Origin: Peronospora farinosa
Taxonomy: Eukaryota; Oomycota; Peronosporomycetes; Peronosporales; Peronosporaceae
DNA length: 64,000 nt
Assembly: GCA_947646735.1 (NCBI GenBank)
Contig: CANTFK010000878.1
Location: 45,251 to 109,250, forward strand
Direction of reading: 5' to 3'
Notes under the pieces: model-generated
What the model was told of the DNA's origin: nothing
Seen by the model: only the letters and a program-made list of their open reading frames with translations
Database searches by the model: none
Part shown: piece by piece, positions 32,201 through 41,502 of the stretch
Layout of the letters: each line of letters starts with the position of its first letter
How positions within the stretch are numbered: the first letter of the stretch is position 1
Made by a program: the position numbers and the translations under genes

Positions 32201-35200
32201 TTCAACGCAGTAGCCCCTCGATTGAGTCATCTAAACGGTGGATTCAGAGCGACACGCGGCTTGTCAAGACCGCACTCGATAGTGTTTACTCAGTGAAAGT
32301 ATCTGAAATCATTGGCGACAAATCGTCAAGTGCGGACGACAATGCTTATATGCAGTGTCATCTTACACTCGTCGAACAACTGTGGACGATCTTCCAGTCA
32401 CTACCTGCTCGAAAGGATAATGATCCACCGGAAATGGCTCAATTGCACGTGGCTGTGGATGAAATGGAGGACTTGCTGATAACTGTGGACGTGCTAAGCA
32501 AGTATAGAGTGGTTTCCTCACCCAACGAACTTAAGTTCAAGATGCTGGTAAGCAGCGATGGTGTAGTGGGTGGTGGCAGCAGTGTTGGGCCGCTTTATTT
32601 GCTTGAACAAATGTGCTCATTTGCCTTATCTGGTCAATGCTCTGACGATGAAGAACATGAGATCGAAAACCAGTGGCTAGACGTTCTGCAAGATGCAGTC
32701 AAGTTAAAAGAGCATGCGTTTGGTGAGCGTTTGAGTCAAGAAATGATCCTGGACGTTCTTTTAAGGCATCTACTTGCCCCTGATTGTGCCTATGTTGAGG
32801 CTGCCCAAGATCTGGTGAACCATTGGATAGCCTCTGACGTAGAAGCTGTTGCACATGTGCTTGATGGATTGTTCGTGGCGATTCGAGCGAAGCTAGATTC
32901 TCTTACTGGATATACAGATGATATTAAAGCGAATGCTGTTTACCAAGCTGCTATGAGCTGCATTGGCATTGCTCGACAATTGCTCTCTCTTTCATTATGG
33001 GACGAAGGAGACCGCGCAGCTTCTAGAGCCAAACAAAATTACGAGGAAGCTCTGTCATTGGAGTTGGATACAGTACACGCATGTGAGTTACTTGATTTGC
33101 TTACGTATGGCACAGTTAAAATGTCACCACCACAGCTCCGGACCAGCGAAGCAAAGGAAGATAATATGAACATTCGACTGGATGCCGTTTGCCAAGTATT
33201 CGTGAGTAACCCAAGCAACTATAAACCGTCCGTGCGCGCCAAGGAATGGCTAATACAACACGACTTTGGCAAAGTTGGGCTTTCGAAAGCAGAAACGACG
33301 GCAGAATTATGGAGTGAACCTCTGGCAGCTGTAATGCAATTGACGAGATTGTTGCGGGTAGATTCACAGAAGGTAAAAATTTGGATGAAGGGCGCGTATG
33401 CGGCCTTGTATTGCATGGATTACGATGTTGCGTATGATTTGGCCATGCAAGTAATCGTTGAATTTCCGGCCGAGACAGATCTAGTTGCAGATCACCGTGA
33501 TAGTGGCGATGAATTGACGCTTCAGCACTTAATTTCGCTGGTGCTTGATCTTGTTTCTGCTTCGTCCTTCTGTTTATGGGGAAAAAAGCGTAAGCTATGC
33601 TGTGCACTGTTGAGTGCAGAAAATGTCTTATCCGCAAATCTTTTTGCGCACCAAGTAACGGATCTGGTGCTTTCGTGGTTGGAGAAGATTGATGCTGTCC
33701 AAGCTTTAATGCTCGAGCTTGGCTTGTCAGACAACGATTTGGAGCAACGACGACTAGCCGAAGACAAGATCAAAAGCAATGATGAAGATGTGCTGTTAGA
33801 TGAGCTGAAGGTGGTTGTTGACTTGCTGCACGAAGAAAAACATGATCGCCAATTCTTGTTACGATTGTTGCATCGTGGGGTACGACTGATTTTCGCAATC
33901 TCCAACAATATTGCTAGTGTCGGAAATTTCGATAAGTCCGGACTTTTGATGACATTTCTCCAGCAAATAGTACAACTTTGCGTGGAAGAAGCGGCCGAGC
34001 TTGTGGCTACCCCCATTGCTAGCGATCCGGGGGACTGGCGACGGTACATGGAATTGGGTTTCAGCTATTTAGTAGTGTTGGGCGACCGAAGCAATTACGA
34101 TAAAAAATTTGAGACGTTTTGCGTCGATGAAGTTCTCTCTCGAGTATTCACCGATCAATCAAGACCGAATTCAGCAGATGCCCCATCTAGTGAAAAATTG
34201 CAGACAACTGACGTCGTCGTACGTAGCATGAATCATTTCTTCCTGCTCCAAGCATCACAAGCAAAGGAAAGCACGGCGGAAGATGATGTGGAGGCTTGGC
34301 TAAGTCGTAAAGAGCATTTCGACGGTTTCTCTTCGTCATACGAGACAGCACGGAAAGTGGTAAATTGCGCCAATCTTTTACACAATAACACTTCAAATGA
34401 CGCAGCTCCTACAGCTGAGAAACCGAACAAGTTGCAGCTCCTGATGCTGGAACGGCGGCATTTGGTCTTCGTGAAATTAGCTGAACGATGCCAAGAATGG
34501 TTGGCCTCACACAAAAAGTCTCATGAGCTGGAACGAATGAGCACGTTTTTTAACACTGAATTGGATTTAGAGCGTTTCTCGCAAGATGAAGACTATCGCA
34601 ATAACAAGATTTTGCTACTTGCAACGAAAAAGGAACACCTTCAGCTTTCAAGACAGTTTGCCAGCAAGTACGGTTTCGATGATTATGAATGCGTGCTGAC
34701 GTACATCAAAAGTGCACTTCTCTTTCCACCAGATAGGAGTCGGGCTGGTCGCCGTGAGCAGCTGGACCAGGCATTTGCTATTCAAGAGATCGACATTTTG
34801 GAAGAAGCTTTGCAAAGACCGATATCTTTTGGAGACTTATTATTGAAAAGATCGACGGCGGAAGCTCCAAGTTTGTACGAAGCAATTGATGGAACGGATC
34901 ATGTCGGTGTTTTGCTCATGTTACGTATGGTTTTGGAGTGCTCGAAGCGAGCTGGCCAAGAGTCCGCAGAATCATTGTCACCCCATGAGCAATCTCTTTT
35001 TCCTCTGCCTAAAGCCTCGACTGACCGAATCACGCTTTTATTCATGTGCTTGAAGAAGCTAAAAGAGATTGCGGACTCATTCGACGAGGTGGATTCTGTT
35101 GACCTAAAACTGATAGGTGTAGCATCTACACCAACCAAGCTATTGACCCCTATAGCATCATCACATACGGATATGACAGCCAATCGGCAGGTAGCCGTTG

Positions 35201-37584
35201 AAGCAGCACGGCCACTCTTGACTGGCAAGACCATTAAAATTGTAACCAAGATCTTGCGCAAGCTGCATCATGTAACACCAAGTTCCATGGTCATGATATA
35301 TGTCAACAACACACTGTCAAACATATGGAGTGAACATGGGGTATCTGCCACCAGTGAAGCTAAAGGTGCAGACTTGGCATCGTACGCATACGAGACGTGT
35401 GCTCCATATCTTTCTGTGCTATCCAATGAGCACTTGTTGCTATTCCATCACTTGTTCTTGGATGGATGGAAAAGTGAACCTTTACCCGAGTTAGTGGCGC
35501 ACATTAATATTGCAGAGGAGTTTTATGGACAGCAACTGAGTGGTCTGCAGCGCTTTGGTGCACTTTTGACACTTCAAAAGCGCATGGAGCTTGTTGCAGA
35601 TACATTGAGACTGATTCAAACGAAGTATGACTCATGGCAATCTACTGGACCACGCTCAAACGATTCGTCAGCTTCATCCACAATTTCTTTGTTGTCCGTA
35701 TCCGGGGACTCGACACATTATATGCGGAAAGAGCAGGAACTGCACTATCTCGAGCGTGAACTGGCAAACAATTTGTGTTGCTTGTTGCTCAGTGAAATTG
35801 AACAGAGCGAGTTAGCTTTTGACGACAGTGAAACCAAGGACAAGACTATACAGTCGCTGGAGCCTGCTACAGTGGCGGTAAGGGCTTGGTTTGCGATGGA
35901 TTCTCTTCAGCAAGCAGCTAGTGAAAAGTTTCTTCACAGTACTGTCTTGATGGAACTTTGCCAGCGCGTAGCTTCCGTGGATCTGGCTACTCTCATCATG
36001 GAACTGGTACTGCGTGCCAGTGGAAGCAAGTCTAGTCGTGATACTGCTGCAAATACAATTGCTCACAGCTACAAAACGGCCGTGACCAATCTGGTTGAAC
36101 GATGTGTGGGCCCTGAAGAAGATGGAGCAAACTATTCTGTACATTGGGTAGAGCGTCTTACCTGGATGTGGGCTACGGGTTCATCTGCTCCTAGTAGCAA
36201 CCAGATAGCTGAACTTGCAGACTATCTCCGCGTCACATTGAGGATCTCACAGAGCGAGAATTGTAAAGCACATGCAATTTATAAACGTGCTGTATTGCAG
36301 CTCAAGCAGTTACCGTCTAAGCTACTAAAGGAAATTGGATCGAGCCGAACTGAAGAGCTGCAGATCCCTGCGGAAAATGACGCTTCAGGAAAGAATTTGG
36401 TTGCGCTGGTGCATGAAGCTGTGCTGGCCCAGTGGGAACAGCTGATCTCGTTCAAGGAAGAGCAGCGAAAGTGGGCGGAAGCTGCAATCCTGAGCCACGT
36501 GCTGTTATCTTGCGACGCCAAAATGGGTATCATTGCTGATTATGTTACATGGGACTTTGGCCTTCACGTTAAAGCTGTTTGGTCTACCATGCTCACGAAG
36601 CACAAGATGGATGAAAGTACCGAGCAACAGTGTATTTTCGAAGTCCCAAGCCGCGAAATCCTTGACCGCTTCACCACCGTATTTATGGAGCTGCTAGTCT
36701 TCATTGAAGCATGCTCTCGTGACAACAACCCCAATGCTTTGCGTTTTGCAGAAATAGCAACGGTGGCATTAAGGAATTTGCTAATCCGCTACGACAATGT
36801 GCGTGGCAATTCAGAAGGGTCTACACACCAAGGCGCTTATGCATGGCATAACGAGCAAAAGTTTGCGGTGCAAATACGTGCCCATGCACAGTTTCAAGTG
36901 GGCACTACGATCAAGAGACCAGCAATGTTACAAAAAGTGAAAGTCGCAACCTGTTGGTCGGCTCTCTTTGCACGGGGCGTCTGGGGTGCTCAACTTTTGA
37001 GTTGGTACACGTCGTATGCTTTCGAAAAGCTTCATAGCGAGAAAGAAGCTACGGAAGCGGTGATCTTGGCTCATTGGAAAACCAGCAACATCGACACAGC
37101 AATCCAACTGCTTATGATGTGTCCGTTTGATGATTTGAGAGAGAAGTACAGCGATCGCCTTTGGCTGGCTGTACGACAACTCCCACAAGGATCGCGCAGC
37201 TGGTCTACAGCTATGGAGCTTGCACTGTTGCGCTTTGATGTTGCAGTACTTATGCAGCACGACCTTCACTTGTCGGTGGTGGCCTTCTTGTTGCAAGATT
37301 CCAACAGAAATCCTGCGCTTTGGACGTCCAGCGGTGCCTACGTCGTGTGCGCATTAGTGACGAATGGCGAGTTTGCAGCTGCTGGTCGTCTAACTTGCGC
37401 GTTGCGCCACACATACCCGCTGCTTTGGGATATAGAGAATGCCCGTCTGCTGCTGGCAAACTTCCTCCAGTCTCTTGTCTCGTCGTCTGTGCAACACAAG
37501 AACAAGACAAATGTTGACCTCTCTCACCTGCAGCATGAAGTGTACGTCCAGACATCCAGTCACTTTGCAAACGCATTTCAATAG
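29290..37584 (+). CDS. Giant NBAS/Sec39-like protein (ER tethering complex family)
   Basis: One uninterrupted exon encoding 2764 residues. The N-terminal 400 residues alternate strands as in a beta-propeller (FIRHLALAPNGNFVSMVDDIGRIAIRQ is a repeat-like strand set). The rest is helical repeat. Around residue 1780 the run DEDYRNNKILLLATKKEHLQ then LSRQFASKYGFDDYECVLTY matches the Sec39 domain of NBAS and of the related kinetochore protein Rod/KNTC1. NBAS works with ZW10 and RINT1 (Dsl1/NRZ) in tethering COPI vesicles to the ER. Length fits NBAS (about 2400 in animals and plants) with extra loops. KNTC1 is the main alternative. It is divergent from the ligase gene and convergent with EMC8 (92 bp). 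Confidence 0.6.
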   Translation: MMTEPLLLATRELVHGSVASLPIDVEVVASAVSSAHFAVLFQSKTNRNCVRLSVFKTGNDGDVETPEMLDLLSEMDDSVAYKDKEGKWSLVWSSDLQFLVISGQILCSEGKSEGVLWIFTRPEWLASTAVSGESVDSSLLFCIQPSKYLATKHWNPATSIINVFFPTQHGSNVFVLSEDGIWLNVSVQLAKLTLTAMNQSTLRDTSGIVTMKVVKKLTEWHAGVTAACYDPQNSLLVVSGGVRDPSLDLLEKEASSLSVWKVVNDKNSKEPADLLDFTIIVKGKTQHLHDETNKDEREQFDGVVVTREERGGLLTRVKSTFFAPLKMMIGSETTESHVTQGFIRHLALAPNGNFVSMVDDIGRIAIRQIDVCADVLHWQEVEDDAIAQIHGSAIKMVVWLTVDLVAIMLSNNSVRYSRLATNLEDETASRPRSSDSDGDSTSGASGRLVLIPARYFRPSMDVSTSRVQALAFGVSGSPSSEKQRIAFTACELVITGDTWAANELQSLGMEPFVELLMDVKNFEDALEVVALQGGGNNTCNVDSIHRRIWMHYRQKAARLDERCNDGYAFTNLEFQDLVFLSTRPLGLLQRGERDEFLNALEHLRAISDKRWVLDECLHLVADDSSTHMRMILEIGWDALVCLNIGSESSTKLLQENEDLQRYLYRLETLRMILCEEDGISTMSDAGDHLFDGATYALFRSSPVVTLAKQFAREGRVDAIKIVLRRHGWNVLPSWLDILGLLPPSVPPSTYAVLLPAIAAHIEDDGEIFTLSTSNDLDAGCDDNNDSVVLVALLEENRRNDLTDEELSKFEEYTSIKREDRNIAYGEWLTRRILELDTRYGQLAFAYELSRLATKCVYGWSNSEAKKPLEQLLLHTERLYKCVYLLHLSACCLLPLNSWSTLSMREQAMIVVGADEKKLAADVTSIISWLDVVFVAQRRDCTYALDDLFSWLAQTILAKSSLSSLTLAAQLIQRSSPSIESSKRWIQSDTRLVKTALDSVYSVKVSEIIGDKSSSADDNAYMQCHLTLVEQLWTIFQSLPARKDNDPPEMAQLHVAVDEMEDLLITVDVLSKYRVVSSPNELKFKMLVSSDGVVGGGSSVGPLYLLEQMCSFALSGQCSDDEEHEIENQWLDVLQDAVKLKEHAFGERLSQEMILDVLLRHLLAPDCAYVEAAQDLVNHWIASDVEAVAHVLDGLFVAIRAKLDSLTGYTDDIKANAVYQAAMSCIGIARQLLSLSLWDEGDRAASRAKQNYEEALSLELDTVHACELLDLLTYGTVKMSPPQLRTSEAKEDNMNIRLDAVCQVFVSNPSNYKPSVRAKEWLIQHDFGKVGLSKAETTAELWSEPLAAVMQLTRLLRVDSQKVKIWMKGAYAALYCMDYDVAYDLAMQVIVEFPAETDLVADHRDSGDELTLQHLISLVLDLVSASSFCLWGKKRKLCCALLSAENVLSANLFAHQVTDLVLSWLEKIDAVQALMLELGLSDNDLEQRRLAEDKIKSNDEDVLLDELKVVVDLLHEEKHDRQFLLRLLHRGVRLIFAISNNIASVGNFDKSGLLMTFLQQIVQLCVEEAAELVATPIASDPGDWRRYMELGFSYLVVLGDRSNYDKKFETFCVDEVLSRVFTDQSRPNSADAPSSEKLQTTDVVVRSMNHFFLLQASQAKESTAEDDVEAWLSRKEHFDGFSSSYETARKVVNCANLLHNNTSNDAAPTAEKPNKLQLLMLERRHLVFVKLAERCQEWLASHKKSHELERMSTFFNTELDLERFSQDEDYRNNKILLLATKKEHLQLSRQFASKYGFDDYECVLTYIKSALLFPPDRSRAGRREQLDQAFAIQEIDILEEALQRPISFGDLLLKRSTAEAPSLYEAIDGTDHVGVLLMLRMVLECSKRAGQESAESLSPHEQSLFPLPKASTDRITLLFMCLKKLKEIADSFDEVDSVDLKLIGVASTPTKLLTPIASSHTDMTANRQVAVEAARPLLTGKTIKIVTKILRKLHHVTPSSMVMIYVNNTLSNIWSEHGVSATSEAKGADLASYAYETCAPYLSVLSNEHLLLFHHLFLDGWKSEPLPELVAHINIAEEFYGQQLSGLQRFGALLTLQKRMELVADTLRLIQTKYDSWQSTGPRSNDSSASSTISLLSVSGDSTHYMRKEQELHYLERELANNLCCLLLSEIEQSELAFDDSETKDKTIQSLEPATVAVRAWFAMDSLQQAASEKFLHSTVLMELCQRVASVDLATLIMELVLRASGSKSSRDTAANTIAHSYKTAVTNLVERCVGPEEDGANYSVHWVERLTWMWATGSSAPSSNQIAELADYLRVTLRISQSENCKAHAIYKRAVLQLKQLPSKLLKEIGSSRTEELQIPAENDASGKNLVALVHEAVLAQWEQLISFKEEQRKWAEAAILSHVLLSCDAKMGIIADYVTWDFGLHVKAVWSTMLTKHKMDESTEQQCIFEVPSREILDRFTTVFMELLVFIEACSRDNNPNALRFAEIATVALRNLLIRYDNVRGNSEGSTHQGAYAWHNEQKFAVQIRAHAQFQVGTTIKRPAMLQKVKVATCWSALFARGVWGAQLLSWYTSYAFEKLHSEKEATEAVILAHWKTSNIDTAIQLLMMCPFDDLREKYSDRLWLAVRQLPQGSRSWSTAMELALLRFDVAVLMQHDLHLSVVAFLLQDSNRNPALWTSSGAYVVCALVTNGEFAAAGRLTCALRHTYPLLWDIENARLLLANFLQSLVSSSVQHKNKTNVDLSHLQHEVYVQTSSHFANAFQ

Positions 37585-37676
37585 CGTACGTTTGCATATT
37601 GATTATGTCATGTACCAAAATCCAATAACAGCTTGTTTGAAGAACTTTCTCCTCTCTGTCTTTGAATCATTTGCCT

Positions 37677-38369
37677 CTATAGGTTCAGCTTGAGCAGGTC
37701 CACAATGTGCGGGTTTCGCCAGTCCTTGCTTGGATCTTCCAAATGTTCTTCAAAGTCCACCACGTCCTTTTGCACATTCTGTTGTAAACCCTCCGTCAGC
37801 ACTTTTGAAGCACCATTAGCAACGTTCACTCGGTTTTCCATTCGAATCCAGCCTCGTTTCACGTCCTTCCGTAGAATCTGTAGACCAGTCTCTGTCTCTG
37901 TACCAAGCTGATCATGATCGACCTAGCAAAAAAAACAATATATACTCACATTTTGTCAAATGGTTAATTTTTTTATAAAAAAATAGTCTTTTTTTTCAGT
38001 AACCCTTACCACCAAAACACAAGCCCGGGCACAATTTTGGTCGATTTTATCAGCCACTTTTTCCACAAAGTGACTGATTCCAGTGTTCGAATCAGATGGA
38101 GAATACCCATTTCCAGCATAATAAAAACCTATGATCTTCCATTTTTGACTCTTTTGACACGACGCGTCCACCATTGCACACGCCACTTCTAAAAGCGGCG
38201 CCAATGGAGCTTCATGGTGGAAAAGTGGCACAGCATCTAAGATAGAAAAACCCTGACCTTTTTCTTGACCAAGTAGAATGCCACACACGGAGTTTGCAGG
38301 CCATTTGGCTGCGTGTAGCATCAGTTTTACATACGTCGGTGTCTCGACTGAGTACACACCGTCGGCCAT
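37677..38369 (-). CDS. EMC8: ER membrane protein complex subunit 8/9
   Basis: Exons on the minus strand: 38010-38369 and 37677-37922, with an 87-nt GTAAGG...CTAG intron, give 201 residues (human EMC8 210). It shows the family blocks TPTYVKLMLHAAKWP, VCGILLG, AVPLFHHEAPLAPLLEVA, IIGFYYAGNGYSPSD, VADKIDQNC and, in exon 2, VVDFEEHLEDPSKDWRNP. This is a degenerate MPN/JAMM fold without a metal site. EMC8 or EMC9 is a cytosolic subunit of the complex that inserts transmembrane helices in the ER. The middle segment of exon 2 is shorter and more basic than in animals. It is divergent from JMJD6. Confidence 0.92.
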
Positions 38370-38542
38370 GATGGATATCAACGTTTGACTTGGATAATAT
38401 ATGGTGACATTGTTCGTATAGAGGAATGTACAAAGTGTATCCGATGTTCTTTTCAAGAGATGGCATTCTCATGAGGGATCTCACTGACATCTTCAGTTTG
38501 TGTGGTGCTTGTGTGCCTCATTCATGTGGTACTTACGTAATA
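38370..38542. promoter_or_regulatory. Divergent promoter, EMC8 / JMJD6
   Basis: About 173 bp between chosen starts. The JMJD6 frame is open back to 38426, so the spacer may be only 56 bp. No clear element. Confidence 0.35.
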
Positions 38543-40004
38543 ATGATGCACACTCTCGAGAAAAAGACTCGTCACTCTTTGTCAATGAATTTATCACCAT
38601 CGGACTCATTATCGTCCCCAACTTCATCGTCTTGTACTGGCAATGACTCAAATGGTTCTTGTACGTCGAGAAGACCTCGTTTTCCGCCAGTATCGACTCC
38701 AATTTATCCTTCAAAAGTAAATCGTGTCATTTTTAATGCAAAGAAAAAACATCGATCAGGTATAAAAATAATAATATTATGTATAAAAATAATAATATTA
38801 TGTACTAAAATAATTAAAAAACTAATTTAGTCTGTACTAATTATACAATATATAATAATGTGATGTAGATATTGATCCAGATGCTTGGAATCGTGAGGGG
38901 TTTGCTGGTTCGAATGTGTGCGAGTTATTACTGGACGAATCCAATCGCATTCGACGTGAACATTGTAGCAAATTAAGCTTAAAGCGCTTTATTGATGAAT
39001 ATGAACGTCCAGCTGAGCCTGTTGTAATTGACGGTATTCCAGAGGCTGATGGATGGGGTGCTCTAAAGCGTTGGTCGTTGAAGAAACTGCGCAAATATTA
39101 CAAGAATGTGGAGCTTAAATGTGGCGAAGATGACCATGGAAAATCGATTCGCATGAAGTTTAAGTACTTTATGACGTACTTGAATCATCAGACGGACGAT
39201 AGCCCGCTTTACATTTTTGACAGTACGTTTGATGACCATGAGGACACGAAGCCGCTGCTTGATGACTACAAAGTGCCAAAGTATTTTCCAGAAGACCTAT
39301 TTTCTTTGGTTGGTGAGAGCAGACGACCACCATACCGCTGGTTCTTGGTTGGCCCCAAACGCTCAGGCACCACACTGCATCTGGACCCGCTTGGCACCAG
39401 TGCGTGGAATACACTCATTGTAGGCCGCAAACGTTGGGTGCTCTTCCCACCGCATGTACCCAAGCATCTTGTGAATGGGAAACGATACGTCCGTGACGAT
39501 GAGGATGACGAAGCCGTTAATTATTTTATGGATCTGTTGCCACGTCTAAAGCGGGCTTGTCCGCGTGAAACATTGCAGTGTGTTGAATTTATGCAGTACC
39601 CCGGTGAGACTGTGTTCATTCCGGGTGGGTGGTGGCACGCCGTGTTTAACGTGGACGATACAGTGGCAATTACACAGAATTTCTGCAGCTCGCAGAATTT
39701 TCCCACTGTGTGGCGCAAGACGCGTAGTGGTCGTAAACGTATGGCAGTCAAATGGCTCAAAAGACTGGAAACCTGTCATCCAGAGCTCGTGACGATGGCG
39801 ATGGAGCTTAATCAGAAAGACAAGTATGTCATGTACAATAAGGAACGCAGCAGTCGGAACTCTTCATCGTCTAGTTCACGCAAAAGGAAGAAGAAAAGTA
39901 GTTGCTGTGTTGATGAGCTAGAAGACCGGCTGAGAGATTCACACCATAAGAGCAAGAAGAAGAAAAAAAATATTGCTGACGTAAGCGTGTCATGGAGACA
40001 ATAA
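38543..40004 (+). CDS. JMJD6: JMJD6-type JmjC oxygenase
   Basis: Exons 38543-38759 and 38869-40004 with a 109-nt intron give 450 residues (human JMJD6 403). Conserved blocks are DDSPLYIFDSTFDD, LLDDYKVPKYF, RRPPYRWFLVGPKRSGTTLH, LDPLGTSAWNTLIVGRKRW, GETVFIPGGWWHAVFNVDDT and AITQNFCSSQNFPTVW. The Fe(II) ligands are visible as H-x-D (HLD) and the later H in GGWWH. JMJD6 hydroxylates lysines of splicing factors and has been reported to demethylate arginine. The first exon is Ser-rich with an acceptable KVNRVIFNAKKK basic start of the fold; an ATG at 38426 is also in frame. The C-terminal tail is Lys/Ser-rich, likely nuclear. The intron holds a 21-bp direct repeat. Confidence 0.92.
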
Positions 40005-40197
40005 AGATGCATGAAGAATAGACGTCGATTAATTTGCAGTGTCAGATTTGTACCTGCTTCATCGCATTGATCTATTTTAGAAAAAAAACGAATTCGTCCT
40101 AAATTTACAATACTAAAAACGTCACTCAGTCTACAGAATTACTACTACATACCGTATCAATTTCTTCTATTTGTTCAAAGTCTCTATTCTTTTCACC

Positions 40198-41292
40198 ATG
40201 GCCACTAGTACCAAATTCAATAAAGTGACCACTAAGAAGAACGTTGGCACTTGTGCCATTAAAAATGCACTGGAAACTATTCGTAAAGGAGAATTTGTGA
40301 TTGTTATGGACAATGAAGATCGGGAAAATGAAGGAGATCTCATTGCTGCTGCGGAATTTGCGACAGAAGAACGTGTGGCGTTTATGTTGCGTCACTCGAC
40401 AGGTATTGTATGTGTTCCAGCGCTATCCAAACGCATTGATGAGCTGCAATTGCCTCTTATGGTGGTACAAAACACAGAGGTCCATAAGTGCAAATTCACA
40501 GTTACAGTGGACCTTAAAGAGGGAAACTCGACGGGCGTCTCGGCGGCCGATCGTGCCCGTACGATCCGTGCATTGGCTGATCCAACAGTGGGTCCGTCCG
40601 CTTTCAATCGCCCCGGTCATATCTTTCCTTTGTTGGCTCATAACGGAGGTGTCATGGTTCGTGCAGGACACACGGAAGCGGCTACGGACCTCGCTCGATT
40701 AGCGGGTGTCAAGCCCATTGGATACATTTGTGAGATGAATGATGACAATGGACGGATGCTACGTCGTCCGCAATTAGAAGAGTTTTCCAAGAAATATAAC
40801 GTGGCAATGATTACCATTTCGGATCTCATTCGCTATCGCTCACGTTCTGAGGCTTTAGTGCAGAGGATGGAGATGAAAGAGACAAAGGTGGTTACTCCTT
40901 TGGGAGAGTTTCTCAGTATCGAGTACAATTCGCTCGTGCAGGATGAGCAGATATACCATGCATTGGTGTTTGGTCATGTGGAGGACGAAACTGACGTGCC
41001 GGTGTTTCTGGCGGAAGATGGATTTGAGGCTAGTTTTGAGGCGCAGTGGGCTCAGCAGCACATTGTTCGACACGGATACGGCGTACTTATCTACGTGCAC
41101 GGCTCGGCGCAATTGTTTCAAATTAGTGGCGAGCTTATGGCTCGTCAAAGCATGTTTGGCATGGCGATGCAAATTGCGCGCGACCTCAAGTTGGGTTCGG
41201 TTCGATTGCTGTTGACGCAGGAGGTAGCCTTTGATCCGCATGGCTTTGGTGTTGAGATTTCGGGAAGTAAACGCCTTGCTGCGTCAGTGTAA
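40198..41292 (+). CDS. RibBA-like: DHBP synthase with a degenerate GTP cyclohydrolase II domain
   Basis: 364 residues from the ATG at 40198 (CACCATGG context); an ATG at 40171 is also in frame. Residues about 1-215 are 3,4-dihydroxy-2-butanone-4-phosphate synthase: EFVIVMDNEDRENEGDLI, the catalytic RENEGD motif, STGIVCVP, TGVSAADRARTIRAL and RPGHIFPLLAHNGGV. This enzyme converts ribulose 5-phosphate for riboflavin synthesis. The C-terminal 150 residues align in outline with GTP cyclohydrolase II (YHALVFGHV, VLIYVHG) but lack the zinc-binding Cys set and the following catalytic stretch. So only the first activity is supported. No targeting peptide. Convergent with QSOX. Confidence 0.88.
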   Translation: MATSTKFNKVTTKKNVGTCAIKNALETIRKGEFVIVMDNEDRENEGDLIAAAEFATEERVAFMLRHSTGIVCVPALSKRIDELQLPLMVVQNTEVHKCKFTVTVDLKEGNSTGVSAADRARTIRALADPTVGPSAFNRPGHIFPLLAHNGGVMVRAGHTEAATDLARLAGVKPIGYICEMNDDNGRMLRRPQLEEFSKKYNVAMITISDLIRYRSRSEALVQRMEMKETKVVTPLGEFLSIEYNSLVQDEQIYHALVFGHVEDETDVPVFLAEDGFEASFEAQWAQQHIVRHGYGVLIYVHGSAQLFQISGELMARQSMFGMAMQIARDLKLGSVRLLLTQEVAFDPHGFGVEISGSKRLAASV

Positions 41293-41502
41293 GATCGATA
41301 GAAAGGTATGCATAGAACATTGATAGGAAACATTATAGATGCACTGCTGCTATTGTTGTGCTAAACTTTCGTACTAGGTACCTATGAAATTGGAGACGCA
41401 TACCAATAACAATTATGTAAGAGCATTATGCATGCTGATACTGGTCGCTGCACTACAAGCTTGAACAATCTTCTAGTCTTGAATCAGAATTTGTCCCCTA
41501 TA

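Noticed and set aside
30262..36533. Many 60-170-codon frames on the minus strand of the NBAS-like gene
   Set aside because: Shadows of a 2764-codon open frame; they have no start context, splice support or family motifs.
38493..38714. Minus-strand frame of 73 codons next to JMJD6
   Set aside because: Lies opposite the first JMJD6 exon, whose splice phase fits; no family resemblance.
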